Below, one piece after another: positions 1 through 7,322 of a stretch of DNA of 13,681 bases. A program made the translations under genes and the position numbers. The notes under the pieces were generated by a model. It was not told the origin of the DNA. It saw only the letters and a program-made list of their open reading frames with translations, and did not search any database. Source of the DNA: an uncultured Bdellovibrio sp. (GTDB lineage Bacteria; Bdellovibrionota; Bdellovibrionia; Bdellovibrionales; Bdellovibrionaceae); assembly GCA_946482355.1 (NCBI GenBank), contig CAMLRE010000014.1:1-13681 (forward strand), in the 5' to 3' direction. How positions within the stretch are numbered: position 1 is the first letter of the stretch; each line of letters opens with the position of its first letter.

Positions 1-738
1 AAGATGCTGAATTTCTTGTAAGGCATGCATACGTTTATCATCTAAATGCGATTCAGTTTCGGTTTTTAGATGCTGCATCTGCATTTTGGTTTCATCAATC
101 AGAAGTTCTGCGCGGCTACGGTATTCTTGATAGGCTTCTTCGGCTAATTTTTTGGCCTGAATTTGTGTTTCATTGATAATTTGTTCTTTTTTTACATGGG
201 CGCCTTTAATGATTGTTTGTTTTAAAAAATTAGCTTCGGCAATAATCTCGCGCGCATGTTCACCGGGATCACGGTATTTCGGCAAATCAAGGCTTACGTT
301 TTTAAAATCAATTTTAAGTTCTTGTTCTGTTTGCGGAAAGCCAGAGATTTTAACATTAACAGGCTCTGTGTTTTGAGTCTGGGATTTGCTGGCAAAATCA
401 CTGGCCTCGGTTGAAGCCCGCACCGTTTTAATACTCATCGAAGTTGAAGAATTAACGAAGGTGACAATGTCGTTTTCTTTTAGGCCGTATTTCGCAAACG
501 GTTCGAGTTTTTGTCCGTTAATCAAGGTACCGTTCGAAGATTTTAGATCTTGAACTATAATTGATCCAATGTCGTCGTCATAAGTGATTTTAACATGTTC
601 TCTTGAAATGTTATTGTCATCAATTTTAACGGCAGACGTAGGACCACGCCCCAAAACAAATTCAGGGTTTTTTACGTAATGGTTTTTTACGCCGTCACCT
701 TGTGTAATTTCTAATACAAAAACTCGTTCGCCATTCAT
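1..738 (-). CDS. FHA-domain protein with C-terminal coiled coil (partial, runs off left edge)
   Basis: Translating the minus strand from the ATG at 738 gives 246 uninterrupted codons to the window edge. Residues about 1-105 form a forkhead-associated domain, a phosphothreonine-binding module: FVLGRG at about 27-32, NISREHV (the conserved SxxH) and DLKSSNGTLING (the conserved NG) are all present. From about residue 160 the protein is charged and heptad-like, rich in Lys, Glu and Gln, so probably a coiled coil that continues past the window. No signal peptide is visible, so the FHA domain should be cytoplasmic. The start lies only 6 bases after the stop of the MotA/TolQ-like gene, implying one transcript and perhaps translational coupling. 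By family knowledge FHA domains recruit Ser/Thr-phosphorylated partners, so this may couple kinase signalling to the motor pair; that is inference. Confidence 0.88.
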   Translation of the reverse strand, partial: MNGERVFVLEITQGDGVKNHYVKNPEFVLGRGPTSAVKIDDNNISREHVKITYDDDIGSIIVQDLKSSNGTLINGQKLEPFAKYGLKENDIVTFVNSSTSMSIKTVRASTEASDFASKSQTQNTEPVNVKISGFPQTEQELKIDFKNVSLDLPKYRDPGEHAREIIAEANFLKQTIIKGAHVKKEQIINETQIQAKKLAEEAYQEYRSRAELLIDETKMQMQHLKTETESHLDDKRMHALQEIQHL

Positions 739-744
739 AGTGTA

Positions 745-1662
745 CTAAGCCGCCTGATAGCCGTCTTTTTTTCCTTTTAAGATTTCGATATTTAAAGCTT
801 CTTCAGCTAAAGCTTCATGCGGATCTTTATTTTCATCAAATTTACTTGTTCCCTCAGGAATGATGTTGTTATCAGATCTGTACCATAATAAATCCATGGC
901 ATTTTCAAAACGATCCACAAGAGATGTGTAAACACGTTCTGGAGAAAGTGAGGTGTTAATCACGTGTAGGGCTAAAGAAAACGCAATACCCATAATTGAA
1001 GAGGCCATGGCAAAACCGATCTCATGTAAAAAGCTATCCATAATCGTTTTTGTACGTTCTAGATCGCCAACATCCATTCCGCCTAATTGAACCAGACCAC
1101 CTTTGATACCTAAGAAGGTACCTAAGATTCCGGCTACCACGAATAAACCCGGTAAAATAGAAATTAAATCGTTCACCGTACTCATTGGTAAAACGCCAAA
1201 CACTTTGTTAAAGCAAGGGTTGTGGTGAAGGGTAGATCTTGTAATATGTTGTAACTTAGGGGTTTCTTTGGACCATTTTAAATAGCGAAGCTGCTTTAAA
1301 GTGTCTTTCACAAGCCATGCACAACCTTGTTTAACAAGAAATATTCTGTCGTTTGTCGACATCACATGATCTTTATTTTGTGCTGAATTACGGTCGCGTA
1401 CAGCAAAGGCTTCATAGAAAGTCTTTTCAAAAAGCTTTTTACATAAGACGTAGAAAGAGGCATCTTGTAATTTTTTATTTTCTTCAGAATCTAAAAATTT
1501 ATGCACTTTCATTTCAAACTGTCGGGCAAACCATTCGTGACGTTTGACGGTATAATAGATCGCCCAGCGAAGCGCTACAGCGACAACAAAAACCGTACCC
1601 ATTGCGTAGGGTAGGTAGTTGATAAAGTTGCGAATTACATTTTGTAAAAGCACGTCATTCAT
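745..1662 (-). CDS. MotA/TolQ/ExbB-family proton channel subunit
   Basis: This 305-residue inner-membrane protein has three hydrophobic segments: about 15-37, 163-190 and 212-237. The first is separated from the others by a soluble stretch of about 125 residues, the TolQ/ExbB-type three-TM topology rather than the four-TM MotA one. The second and third carry the family signature, with LPGLFVVAGILGTFLGIKGG at about 170-189 (small residues and the LGTFLG turn) and GFAMASSIMGIAFSL at 216-230. The family forms a pentameric channel around two MotB/TolR/ExbD-type helices and converts proton flow into rotation or force. Its partner is the OmpA/MotB-like gene just upstream (11-base gap), with the FHA gene just downstream. 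A short tail after residue 240 is charged and cytoplasmic. A GAGG Shine-Dalgarno lies before the ATG. Flagellar use is unlikely because no flagellar gene is nearby. A Zorya ZorA-like role was considered but lacks the long ZorA tail. Confidence 0.85.
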   Translation of the reverse strand: MNDVLLQNVIRNFINYLPYAMGTVFVVAVALRWAIYYTVKRHEWFARQFEMKVHKFLDSEENKKLQDASFYVLCKKLFEKTFYEAFAVRDRNSAQNKDHVMSTNDRIFLVKQGCAWLVKDTLKQLRYLKWSKETPKLQHITRSTLHHNPCFNKVFGVLPMSTVNDLISILPGLFVVAGILGTFLGIKGGLVQLGGMDVGDLERTKTIMDSFLHEIGFAMASSIMGIAFSLALHVINTSLSPERVYTSLVDRFENAMDLLWYRSDNNIIPEGTSKFDENKDPHEALAEEALNIEILKGKKDGYQAA

Positions 1663-1673
1663 AGTGTGTACCT

Positions 1674-3362
1674 CTATTTTTTAGTTTCCATATTAAAGCG
1701 AATAATAACTCTTTGTGACTTTTTACAGTCATTTTTCTTACAGTAATCTTCAACCGAAGCAATAGAGCGGTCTTGCTTCATTAAATCTAAGAAACTTCGG
1801 CCAGAGACTTTCATCGCCGGAACTAAGTTCTTATGATAGGTAAAATTCATTTCTTTACCGTCTAGAATGTAATTGAAAATTGATTTTGCACGTTTATAAC
1901 TTAAATCCATGTTGTACTTAATCGCATCACGATCTTGCGGTTTACTTGAATAAGGGTCTACAACACGGCCCTGATAAGTCGGCGAGGCAAAGCCGATCAC
2001 TTCTACAGAAGAAATTTTGTCAGATACTTTAGGGTTACCGAATAATGATTTTGAATAAACTGGCATTGCGCGCTGTAAAACATTACGCATTTCTTCTTTT
2101 AACTGGGCTGAGTCGCTATCAAAGTAAGCCTGGCCGAAATCTAAAACCACATCGCCTGATTCCATATTGATGTCGGCTTTAACTCCGGCCCCTCTGAAAC
2201 CTTTTTTAATTTCTTCAGCGATACCTTTACGTGCCGAAAGTTCGGCTTCTGCTGCGGCCAGTTTTCCTTGCGTGCTAGCTAATGCTCCTTTTGTGCTTTC
2301 TAATTCACCGGCTAGACCTTGAAGTTTGCCAGCAAAGGCGCGTTCACGGGCTTCACCCTGACGTTTAAATTCAGCTTCACGACGGGCAATTTCACCGGCC
2401 GATAGATTTTTTTGTCTTCCAAGTTCGGCGTCAAAGGCGGCACGGGCAGCGGCACTTTCTTTAGCGTAACCTTCTTGAAGGGCACGCATTTTAGCTTGTG
2501 ATTCGGCATTCATATTGCCAATACGGTCTTTTAAACCGCTGATTTGTTGGTTACTGGCTTCAAGAGCGCCTTTAGTTTTACCTAACTCTGAAGATGTACT
2601 TTCAAGAGCATTTTGAGTAGAGGCCAATTGTTGTTGGGCTGCTGATAAGTTTTGGGCCACCTGGCTTTTTTCAGCACGAAGGTTTTGAATGTTCTTTTCG
2701 GCGTCGGCTTTTAATTGTTTCATGCGGGCTTGATAAGCAGCCTGTGAGATTTTCTGAAACTTTTTAGCTCTGTCCAGTGCCGTAAGTTGTTGTTGTAGTT
2801 TTTGGCTTACGCTAGTGATTTCTTGCTCTTTAACTTTAAGCGTGTGATTCATGCTGGCGATATTTGTATTTAGATCCTTAATATCTTCATCTTTTTCAGT
2901 GATAATTTCATTACGGTTGTTAATTTTAACTTTAGCTAAGTTATTTGAATTGATGATGTTGCGAACCATCTGTTGATACTTATTTAAAGCAGCTTCTTTA
3001 CGTTCGTTTTCGCGGGCCTGTTGACGTAGAGATTCTTTTTCGTTTTTTGCCTCATCTTGTAACAATGTTAATTTATCCATTAACTCGTTATATTCAGTCA
3101 CTTCATCTTTTGAGGCCTGGTTATTTAAGTAATTCTCTTTAACTGATTCATAAGTTTGTAACTGGTTTTTAAGATCTTGAACTTCAACCTTTAACTGTTG
3201 ATTGTCGGTCATCACCTTAATAGTGTCTGTACCGGTACGAAGACTTGCCACCACATAAAGCATTAAGAAAATTGACGATAATCCTAAGAATAGATCCGAA
3301 TAAGATGTCCAAAAGCTTTCGTTGTCGCCGTGGCCTTTACTTTTCCTGTATTCAAATGACAT
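1674..3362 (-). CDS. MotB/OmpA-like protein with long coiled coil, stator partner
   Basis: This 562-residue protein has three parts. Residues about 18-42 form a single N-terminal membrane helix, FWTSYSDLFLGLSSIFLMLY, with an acidic residue (Asp23) where MotB carries its proton-binding Asp after an aromatic/WxxxxxD start. Residues about 45-380 are almost entirely heptad-like, Lys/Glu/Gln/Ala-rich coiled coil. Residues about 395-555 are an OmpA-like peptidoglycan-binding domain: FDSDSAQLKEEM, a VIGFASP strand in place of the usual GHTD, and YNMDLSYKRAKSIFNYIL near the end. The first gene of the operon, it pairs with the MotA/TolQ-like gene 11 bases downstream. The ATG is chosen because GAGAGGAA lies about 8 bases upstream and the membrane helix follows directly. 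The linker is far longer than in typical MotB (about 300 residues in total), so the partner of the coiled coil is the open question. Confidence 0.87.
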   Translation of the reverse strand: MSFEYRKSKGHGDNESFWTSYSDLFLGLSSIFLMLYVVASLRTGTDTIKVMTDNQQLKVEVQDLKNQLQTYESVKENYLNNQASKDEVTEYNELMDKLTLLQDEAKNEKESLRQQARENERKEAALNKYQQMVRNIINSNNLAKVKINNRNEIITEKDEDIKDLNTNIASMNHTLKVKEQEITSVSQKLQQQLTALDRAKKFQKISQAAYQARMKQLKADAEKNIQNLRAEKSQVAQNLSAAQQQLASTQNALESTSSELGKTKGALEASNQQISGLKDRIGNMNAESQAKMRALQEGYAKESAAARAAFDAELGRQKNLSAGEIARREAEFKRQGEARERAFAGKLQGLAGELESTKGALASTQGKLAAAEAELSARKGIAEEIKKGFRGAGVKADINMESGDVVLDFGQAYFDSDSAQLKEEMRNVLQRAMPVYSKSLFGNPKVSDKISSVEVIGFASPTYQGRVVDPYSSKPQDRDAIKYNMDLSYKRAKSIFNYILDGKEMNFTYHKNLVPAMKVSGRSFLDLMKQDRSIASVEDYCKKNDCKKSQRVIIRFNMETKK

Positions 3363-3409
3363 ATAATTAGTTCCTCTCCCGTAAGAGCGTTTAAGTCATC
3401 GGAGTTTTC

Positions 3410-3437
3410 TTAACAAATTTTAGATAAATAATATAAT
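3410..3437 (+). promoter_or_regulatory. Sigma70-like promoter candidate for the plus strand in the divergent region
   Basis: TTAACA at 3410-3415 (5 of 6 matches to the -35 consensus) and a perfect TATAAT at 3432-3437 are separated by 16 bases. This would start transcription near 3444 and leave a leader of about 200 bases before the secreted-protein gene at 3646. The region is AT-rich, so chance matches are likely. No equally good promoter was found for the minus-strand operon that starts at 3362; on that strand only isolated -10-like TATTAT/TATATT boxes overlap the same spot. Confidence 0.42.
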
Positions 3438-3507
3438 CTTTAGATGTTTTTTTAAGTTTTTCGAAAAGTTATAATTTTCTGTCTACGGGCCATTCACTAA
3501 TTCAAAC

Positions 3508-3540
3508 ATCTATTTCTGAGACACGATCTATCTTGAGACG
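3508..3540. repeat. Imperfect tandem direct repeat, operator candidate
   Basis: ATCTATTTCTGAGAC at 3508-3522 is followed, 18 bases on, by ATCTATCTTGAGACG at 3526-3540. The units differ by one base deletion and one substitution over about 15 bases. They lie in the 283-base gap between divergent genes (3363-3645), which otherwise holds AT-rich sequence, the promoter candidate and a short TTTTCGAAAA palindrome at 3458-3467. A period near two helical turns suits a regulator binding as tandem units, but no regulator is identified. Confidence 0.45.
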
Positions 3541-3645
3541 TACAACAATTTTTGTTTCTTTGAAGTCTTTAGACACTTTAAACGCCGCTAAATTGCCTAT
3601 GAGGTGTAATTGCCATTGGTATGACGACTGCAATTTAACTTCATT

Positions 3646-4170
3646 ATGAAAAAACACATCTTATCATTAGCGTTAATTTTAGTAACATCAACTTCTGCCA
3701 TGGCTCAATCTGTTGACTATTTTGTCGGTACAGATGAACGCGTGACTTGTGACGGTGATGGCGAAGCTGACCAGGTTGTACTGGATATGGCTACTGATGG
3801 TGGCGGTCAAAGTAAGTTTAAAGAATCAATCCGCGTTTCTGGCGTAAAATTACGTAAACATTTATTAGCATTATTGAACGATAAAAATATCAGTGGCACT
3901 ACTTTTAAAATTGAAATGGACGACTACGTTAAGCAAGCCGTCTGCTTTACTAAGGTTGTCACAGAACAAAAGGTAGTCGATGGCTTTGATGCCAGATTCA
4001 AAAAAACACTAGCTACGGTTGAAGCTCAATTAGAGAAAAATAAAAAAGATACGTTAACTGGCGAAGACGCAGTCACTAACTCTGAAAAAAGCATGGCTTA
4101 CGCTAATGAGATCTTATTCGCCAATCGTGGTGCAGTCGCATTCATTATCACGACGTTTGAAAATTACTAG
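3646..4170 (+). CDS. Small secreted protein of unknown function
   Basis: I do not recognise the family. The 174-residue product starts with a clear Sec signal peptide, MKKHILSLALILVTSTSAMA, with probable cleavage after AMA at about residue 20. The mature part is about 154 residues with two cysteines (about residues 35 and 98) that could form one disulfide in the periplasm or outside the cell. Residues 110-150 are charged and probably helical, and the C-terminus (AVAFIITTFENY) is mildly hydrophobic. The start ATG has no obvious Shine-Dalgarno, only AACTTCATT before it, but the signal peptide fixes it. Transcription is divergent from the motor operon and a GC-rich hairpin follows the stop. It may be an envelope-exported factor; no enzymatic motif was seen. 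Confidence 0.75.
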   Translation: MKKHILSLALILVTSTSAMAQSVDYFVGTDERVTCDGDGEADQVVLDMATDGGGQSKFKESIRVSGVKLRKHLLALLNDKNISGTTFKIEMDDYVKQAVCFTKVVTEQKVVDGFDARFKKTLATVEAQLEKNKKDTLTGEDAVTNSEKSMAYANEILFANRGAVAFIITTFENY

Positions 4171-4183
4171 TTTGTAAAGATTC

Positions 4184-4208
4184 CGCTCCACTCCACAAAG
4201 GTGGAGCG
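4184..4208 (+). terminator. GC-rich hairpin after the secreted-protein gene, terminator-like without U tract
   Basis: CGCTCCAC at 4184-4191 and GTGGAGCG at 4201-4208 are perfect reverse complements (8 bp, 9-base loop), 14 bases after the stop codon. An alternative 6-bp fold with a 4-base loop uses CTCCAC at 4191-4196 with GTGGAG. The following bases TCGAACTTGTTGTC lack a T run, so intrinsic termination may be weak; it could instead protect the mRNA 3' end. Confidence 0.5.
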
Positions 4209-4236
4209 TCGAACTTGTTGTCAAAACAATCTCTCT

Positions 4237-4266
4237 TTGAAACACCCTTTATTTTTCAATTCTAAA
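4237..4266 (+). promoter_or_regulatory. Sigma70-like promoter candidate for the beta-helix gene
   Basis: TTGAAA at 4237-4242 (5 of 6) and TCTAAA at 4261-4266 (4 of 6) are 18 bases apart. Transcription would begin at about 4273, so the mRNA would start almost exactly at the base of the hairpin that covers the Shine-Dalgarno of the gene at 4303. The -10 match is modest. Confidence 0.38.
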
Positions 4267-4275
4267 TCATCACTC

Positions 4276-4298
4276 CTCCTGTAAAATTTTAGCAGGGG
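4276..4298 (+). promoter_or_regulatory. Hairpin sequestering the Shine-Dalgarno of the beta-helix gene
   Basis: CTCCTGTAAAA at 4276-4286 pairs with TTTTAGCAGGGG at 4287-4298, with one bulged G at 4292 and one G.U pair. Opening two A-T pairs leaves a 4-base loop and about nine pairs. The 3' arm contains the ribosome-binding AGGGG (4294-4298), just before the ATG at 4303. The 5' arm sits in CTCCTCCT, which mimics the 16S anti-Shine-Dalgarno. Formation in RNA would block ribosome entry; whether it is regulatory is not shown. Confidence 0.5.
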
Positions 4299-4302
4299 AA
4301 TT

Positions 4303-5961
4303 ATGGCACTTAATAAAAGGCATTTAAGCTTAACTGTGAGCATTTCATTATGCTTTCTTTCGGCGTTACTCTTTCAAAATTTTACGCTAGCCCCATCTGA
4401 TTCAGATTTTGATCATATTATTAATGTCGCAACTGACTTTGGAGCGATTCCCAACGATAAAGACGATGACACCGAAGAAATCAGAAAAGCTTCGGAATAT
4501 GCAAAATCACTTTTATTAGAAAACAGTAAAGCAAAAATAGCGGTGGTTTTTCCGGTTGGAAATTACCTTGTTTCTCCGTTAAATTCTAAATTTCAGGTTA
4601 AGACAATTCCGTTTTACAGCGGTATTAATTATATCGGTGAAAGTGATGAGGTGAATGGTAAAAAAGCCACGCTCGTCGTTTTACCTTCGCCGTGCTTAAA
4701 ATATCAATTAACAGATAAAGAGACATTTGATCGTTGCCACAAAGCGAATAAATGGGGCCGCCTGATTAATGGTATTTTTGCTTCGCCAAATCCATTAGTT
4801 ATTAAAAACATGAATTTCTACGGAAGCAGAAATAACCAAGGTCCGCATGCAGCTTATGAATTAGAGCAGAAGTCATTGCTGTTTTTACGCGGCACTGTAG
4901 CTCAGTCGTTAAAAGTTGAAATCAGTGATTCTGACTTTCATGAAAGTCCAGGTGACGGCGTTCAAATTTATTCAAACGTAGATATTCAGATTAAAAGAAT
5001 GAAGGCTAATTTTAACTTTCGAGGTGGAGTAACGATCACCGGCGGTAAAGTTAACGCAGATATTGATCAGTATATGAGTTGGGGTGATGCAAGGCCCTTT
5101 ATGAGTTTTCAAATCGAAATTGACCCACACGGTGAAAAAGACACTGAAGGTAAAAAATTACTGACAAATAATATTAAATTAACGAATGCCAGAATGAACG
5201 GTATTTTCGATTTAGGGTTTGCTGGTGATGATTCCACATTTTACGGTGATAAGATCATCATGTATGGCGGGCGATTTCTTTATTCAGGTATAAACGCGAA
5301 AAGCCATCTTCTTAAAACTACCGGCCTGATTAAAAACAGTATCTTACGAACAGTCAGCGGTAACGAAAAGGGTAATACCTACGATTCAGGTCATATTTAT
5401 GCACCTGGTGATTTAACATTTGAAAATGTTCAGTTTTACGCCGAAGCAAAAAAGAATTTAGAAACTACAGCTATGCATATTCGCTTTTATAATTCGTATG
5501 CGTATTATGAAAATCAGCAGGTTAAATTTAAAAACTGCCGGTTTAAAATTAACAGCGCAGAAGCAAGCCTTTCTTCAGTAATAAAAATGGACCCTGTTAA
5601 AATCGGAAGCAATAATAAAGTCATTTTTGATCAAGCGATCATTTACCCGGGATTTAAATATATTTTTCAAGCCGAAAAAGGCGGAGTTATTGAGGCGAAC
5701 GGTATTTCTTCATACGCCGCAGAAGTTTTTCGCGTGGGAAGTCTTAAAGGGTATTCGTTGCAGGTAGATATTCGTAATTTAATTCAAAGGTTAACAGGAG
5801 TAACCTCTTTAGGTTCTATCAACAATATGGCAAATGCTGCTGATTACGTTTCTATTTCGTCTTCAGGTTTTAAGGGCGAAGAAGCAGCGAAGGTTGGCGT
5901 AAAAGTTAAAAAAAGTATTTCGTTAGACGGAAAACTTCGTAAAATTAGCTACGGTAATTAA
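4303..5961 (+). CDS. Secreted pectate-lyase-like right-handed beta-helix protein
   Basis: The 552-residue product has an N-terminal hydrophobic segment (about 8-28, LTVSISLCFLSALLF) acting as signal peptide or anchor, so it is exported. Residues about 43-63 carry VATDFGAIPNDKDDDTEEIR, the entry motif of pectate-lyase-3/GH28-type beta-helix proteins (DFGA, then DDT, then an I...A helix). Repeated short strands follow, including SPGDGVQIYSNVDIQIKRM and FRGGVTITGG, with Asn/Gly turns typical of parallel beta-helix rungs to about residue 480. The family binds or cleaves polysaccharides; substrate and catalytic residues cannot be assigned, so it may be an inactive binding protein. AGGGG precedes the ATG by 4 bases but lies within a hairpin. 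The next gene is 134 bases on, so a separate transcript is likely. Adjacent secreted genes suggest extracellular or envelope work. Confidence 0.78.
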   Translation: MALNKRHLSLTVSISLCFLSALLFQNFTLAPSDSDFDHIINVATDFGAIPNDKDDDTEEIRKASEYAKSLLLENSKAKIAVVFPVGNYLVSPLNSKFQVKTIPFYSGINYIGESDEVNGKKATLVVLPSPCLKYQLTDKETFDRCHKANKWGRLINGIFASPNPLVIKNMNFYGSRNNQGPHAAYELEQKSLLFLRGTVAQSLKVEISDSDFHESPGDGVQIYSNVDIQIKRMKANFNFRGGVTITGGKVNADIDQYMSWGDARPFMSFQIEIDPHGEKDTEGKKLLTNNIKLTNARMNGIFDLGFAGDDSTFYGDKIIMYGGRFLYSGINAKSHLLKTTGLIKNSILRTVSGNEKGNTYDSGHIYAPGDLTFENVQFYAEAKKNLETTAMHIRFYNSYAYYENQQVKFKNCRFKINSAEASLSSVIKMDPVKIGSNNKVIFDQAIIYPGFKYIFQAEKGGVIEANGISSYAAEVFRVGSLKGYSLQVDIRNLIQRLTGVTSLGSINNMANAADYVSISSSGFKGEEAAKVGVKVKKSISLDGKLRKISYGN

Positions 5962-6086
5962 AATTAAAACTATAAATAATTTGCTAATTGTGAATCTGTT
6001 TCTTTCGTGATGAGCCTGTTTAATTTTACTCATTAAGTGAACTGTTTGTTCGACTTTGTCTTTAAAAAATTAAAATAATCGACTAC

Positions 6087-6125
6087 AACTAAAAGATGAA
6101 AAAAATAACTTCTCATCTTTTAGTT
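6087..6125 (+). promoter_or_regulatory. Perfect 13-bp hairpin enclosing the start codon of the PLD-like lipoprotein gene
   Basis: AACTAAAAGATGA at 6087-6099 and TCATCTTTTAGTT at 6113-6125 are exact reverse complements, with a 13-base loop. The 5' arm contains the only ribosome-binding-like bases (AAAAG) and the ATG at 6096-6098; the 3' arm lies within codons 6-10. In mRNA both would be paired. A stem this long with so short a loop is not expected by chance in a window of this size, even at high A+T. An RNA thermometer or ligand- or protein-gated switch is inference. Confidence 0.6.
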
Positions 6126-7316
6126 CTTTTATTTGTTTGTTTATTTTTAGTTAACTGTAAGCAATCGTCAGATAGCTCTTCATCGCCTAGTTCAGAGGTG
6201 AATGCACCAGCGGCAATTCCACCAACAACAGAAGAGCCCGAAACCCCACCAACGACAACGCCGCCCACGACAACAAACCCTCCAGTGACAAGCTCACCTC
6301 CGCCGGTAGTGACTCCTCCGAGTGAAGTTTCAACTTTACCGTTACTTAAAGGGGATGTTCAGTTAATTGTTACGCCGAACTCGAATGGTCATGTTGAATT
6401 TTTACGTAGCATTAACAATACCAAAAGCGGCGATGTGATTCGAATGGCGATGTTTCATTTAACCAACACGCAAGTGATCAGCGCTTTAGTTTCGGCACAA
6501 AAACGAGGTGTTGCTGTTAAAGTTATTTTAGATAGCGTCAGTTTAAATTTACCAAATTTTAAATTAGGGTTTGATCAATTAAAGTCAGGCGGTGTTGATG
6601 TGCGCGCAAGCTCTTCGGCGTTTTCGATCAGCCATCAAAAGTCGATGACTATTAATAATTCTGAGGCTTTTATTACAGCCATCAATTTAACTAAGTTAGA
6701 AGACGTCACCCGAGATTTCGGTCTTATTGTTCATGATCCTGATGTCGTAAATGAAGTTATCAGTGTGTTTGAACAAGATTGGCAAAATGCCAGTACACAA
6801 CAAGGTTTAACACCTCAGTTGAATGAGCTTCATCTGGTTTGGAGTCCGGTTAATTCTTTAACAAAGTTAGTTAGTCTAATTACTTCTGCAAAAAAATCGC
6901 TGATTGTTCAGGTTGAAAACTTAGGTGATTCGCAAATTCAAGCGGCGTTAATCGCCGCTGTAAAACGCGGTGTCGTAGTTAAAGTATTAGTGCCAATGTG
7001 CAGTAAAGGTAATGCAAAAATAAATTACCTCTATTTAAAAGAACTGGCCGCCGGTGGCGTGCAAACTAAAGTGATGCCGATTCCAGAAAGTGTGACTCAG
7101 CCTTATATGCATTCAAAGATGATGATCGCAGATAATGTTACATCGTATGTGGGATCGGTTAATTTTTCTAAAAATTCAACATCCAAGGCGCGTGAGTTAG
7201 GAATTTTATTTTCAGAAGCAAAACCGATTCAAACGATGTCAGCTCTTTTTGAACAAGACTGGAAAGTTTCGGTATCAGTTCCTGATGAGGCGACTGTGAA
7301 CTGCCCTCTGTTTTAA
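6096..7316 (+). CDS. Phospholipase D-like (HKD) lipoprotein
   Basis: This 406-residue protein begins with a lipoprotein-type signal, hydrophobic residues 8-19 then LVNC with Cys21 as candidate lipidation site (Asn at -1 is less usual). A Ser/Pro/Thr-rich linker spans about 22-82. Two PLD repeats follow. The second HKD motif is canonical: His339, Lys341, Asp346, then GSVN at 353-356. The first is degenerate: His180 and Lys182 are kept, but the Asp position is Asn187 and the GS position reads Thr194-Ala195. Both halves share KRGVAVKV/KRGVVVKV and FEQDW sequences, showing internal duplication. PLD enzymes need both His residues for phosphoryl transfer; both remain, so activity on phospholipid or nucleic acid is possible. 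Localisation is membrane-tethered, periplasmic or outside. A start-codon hairpin overlaps the 5' end; the Shine-Dalgarno is poor. Confidence 0.85.
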   Translation: MKKITSHLLVLLFVCLFLVNCKQSSDSSSSPSSEVNAPAAIPPTTEEPETPPTTTPPTTTNPPVTSSPPPVVTPPSEVSTLPLLKGDVQLIVTPNSNGHVEFLRSINNTKSGDVIRMAMFHLTNTQVISALVSAQKRGVAVKVILDSVSLNLPNFKLGFDQLKSGGVDVRASSSAFSISHQKSMTINNSEAFITAINLTKLEDVTRDFGLIVHDPDVVNEVISVFEQDWQNASTQQGLTPQLNELHLVWSPVNSLTKLVSLITSAKKSLIVQVENLGDSQIQAALIAAVKRGVVVKVLVPMCSKGNAKINYLYLKELAAGGVQTKVMPIPESVTQPYMHSKMMIADNVTSYVGSVNFSKNSTSKARELGILFSEAKPIQTMSALFEQDWKVSVSVPDEATVNCPLF

Positions 7317-7322
7317 GTATTG

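Noticed and set aside
173..376. Plus-strand open frame within the FHA gene
   Set aside because: Antisense to a well-supported FHA/coiled-coil reading frame, with no domain or ribosome-binding site.
2312..2509. Open frame inside the coiled-coil gene on the same strand
   Set aside because: It arises from the repetitive Lys/Glu/Ala-rich codons of the larger gene and has no ribosome-binding site or recognisable domain.
745..3362. Zorya-type anti-phage system (ZorA/ZorB)
   Set aside because: Both channel domains are present, but the MotA-like protein lacks the long ZorA tail, the gene order is reversed, and no ZorC/ZorD or ZorE gene follows; an FHA gene does.
5962..6095. Promoter for the PLD-like gene (TTGTTC and TAAAAT)
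   Set aside because: The boxes are 19 bases apart and the -35 matches only 3 of 6; in this A+T-rich gap it is not better than chance.
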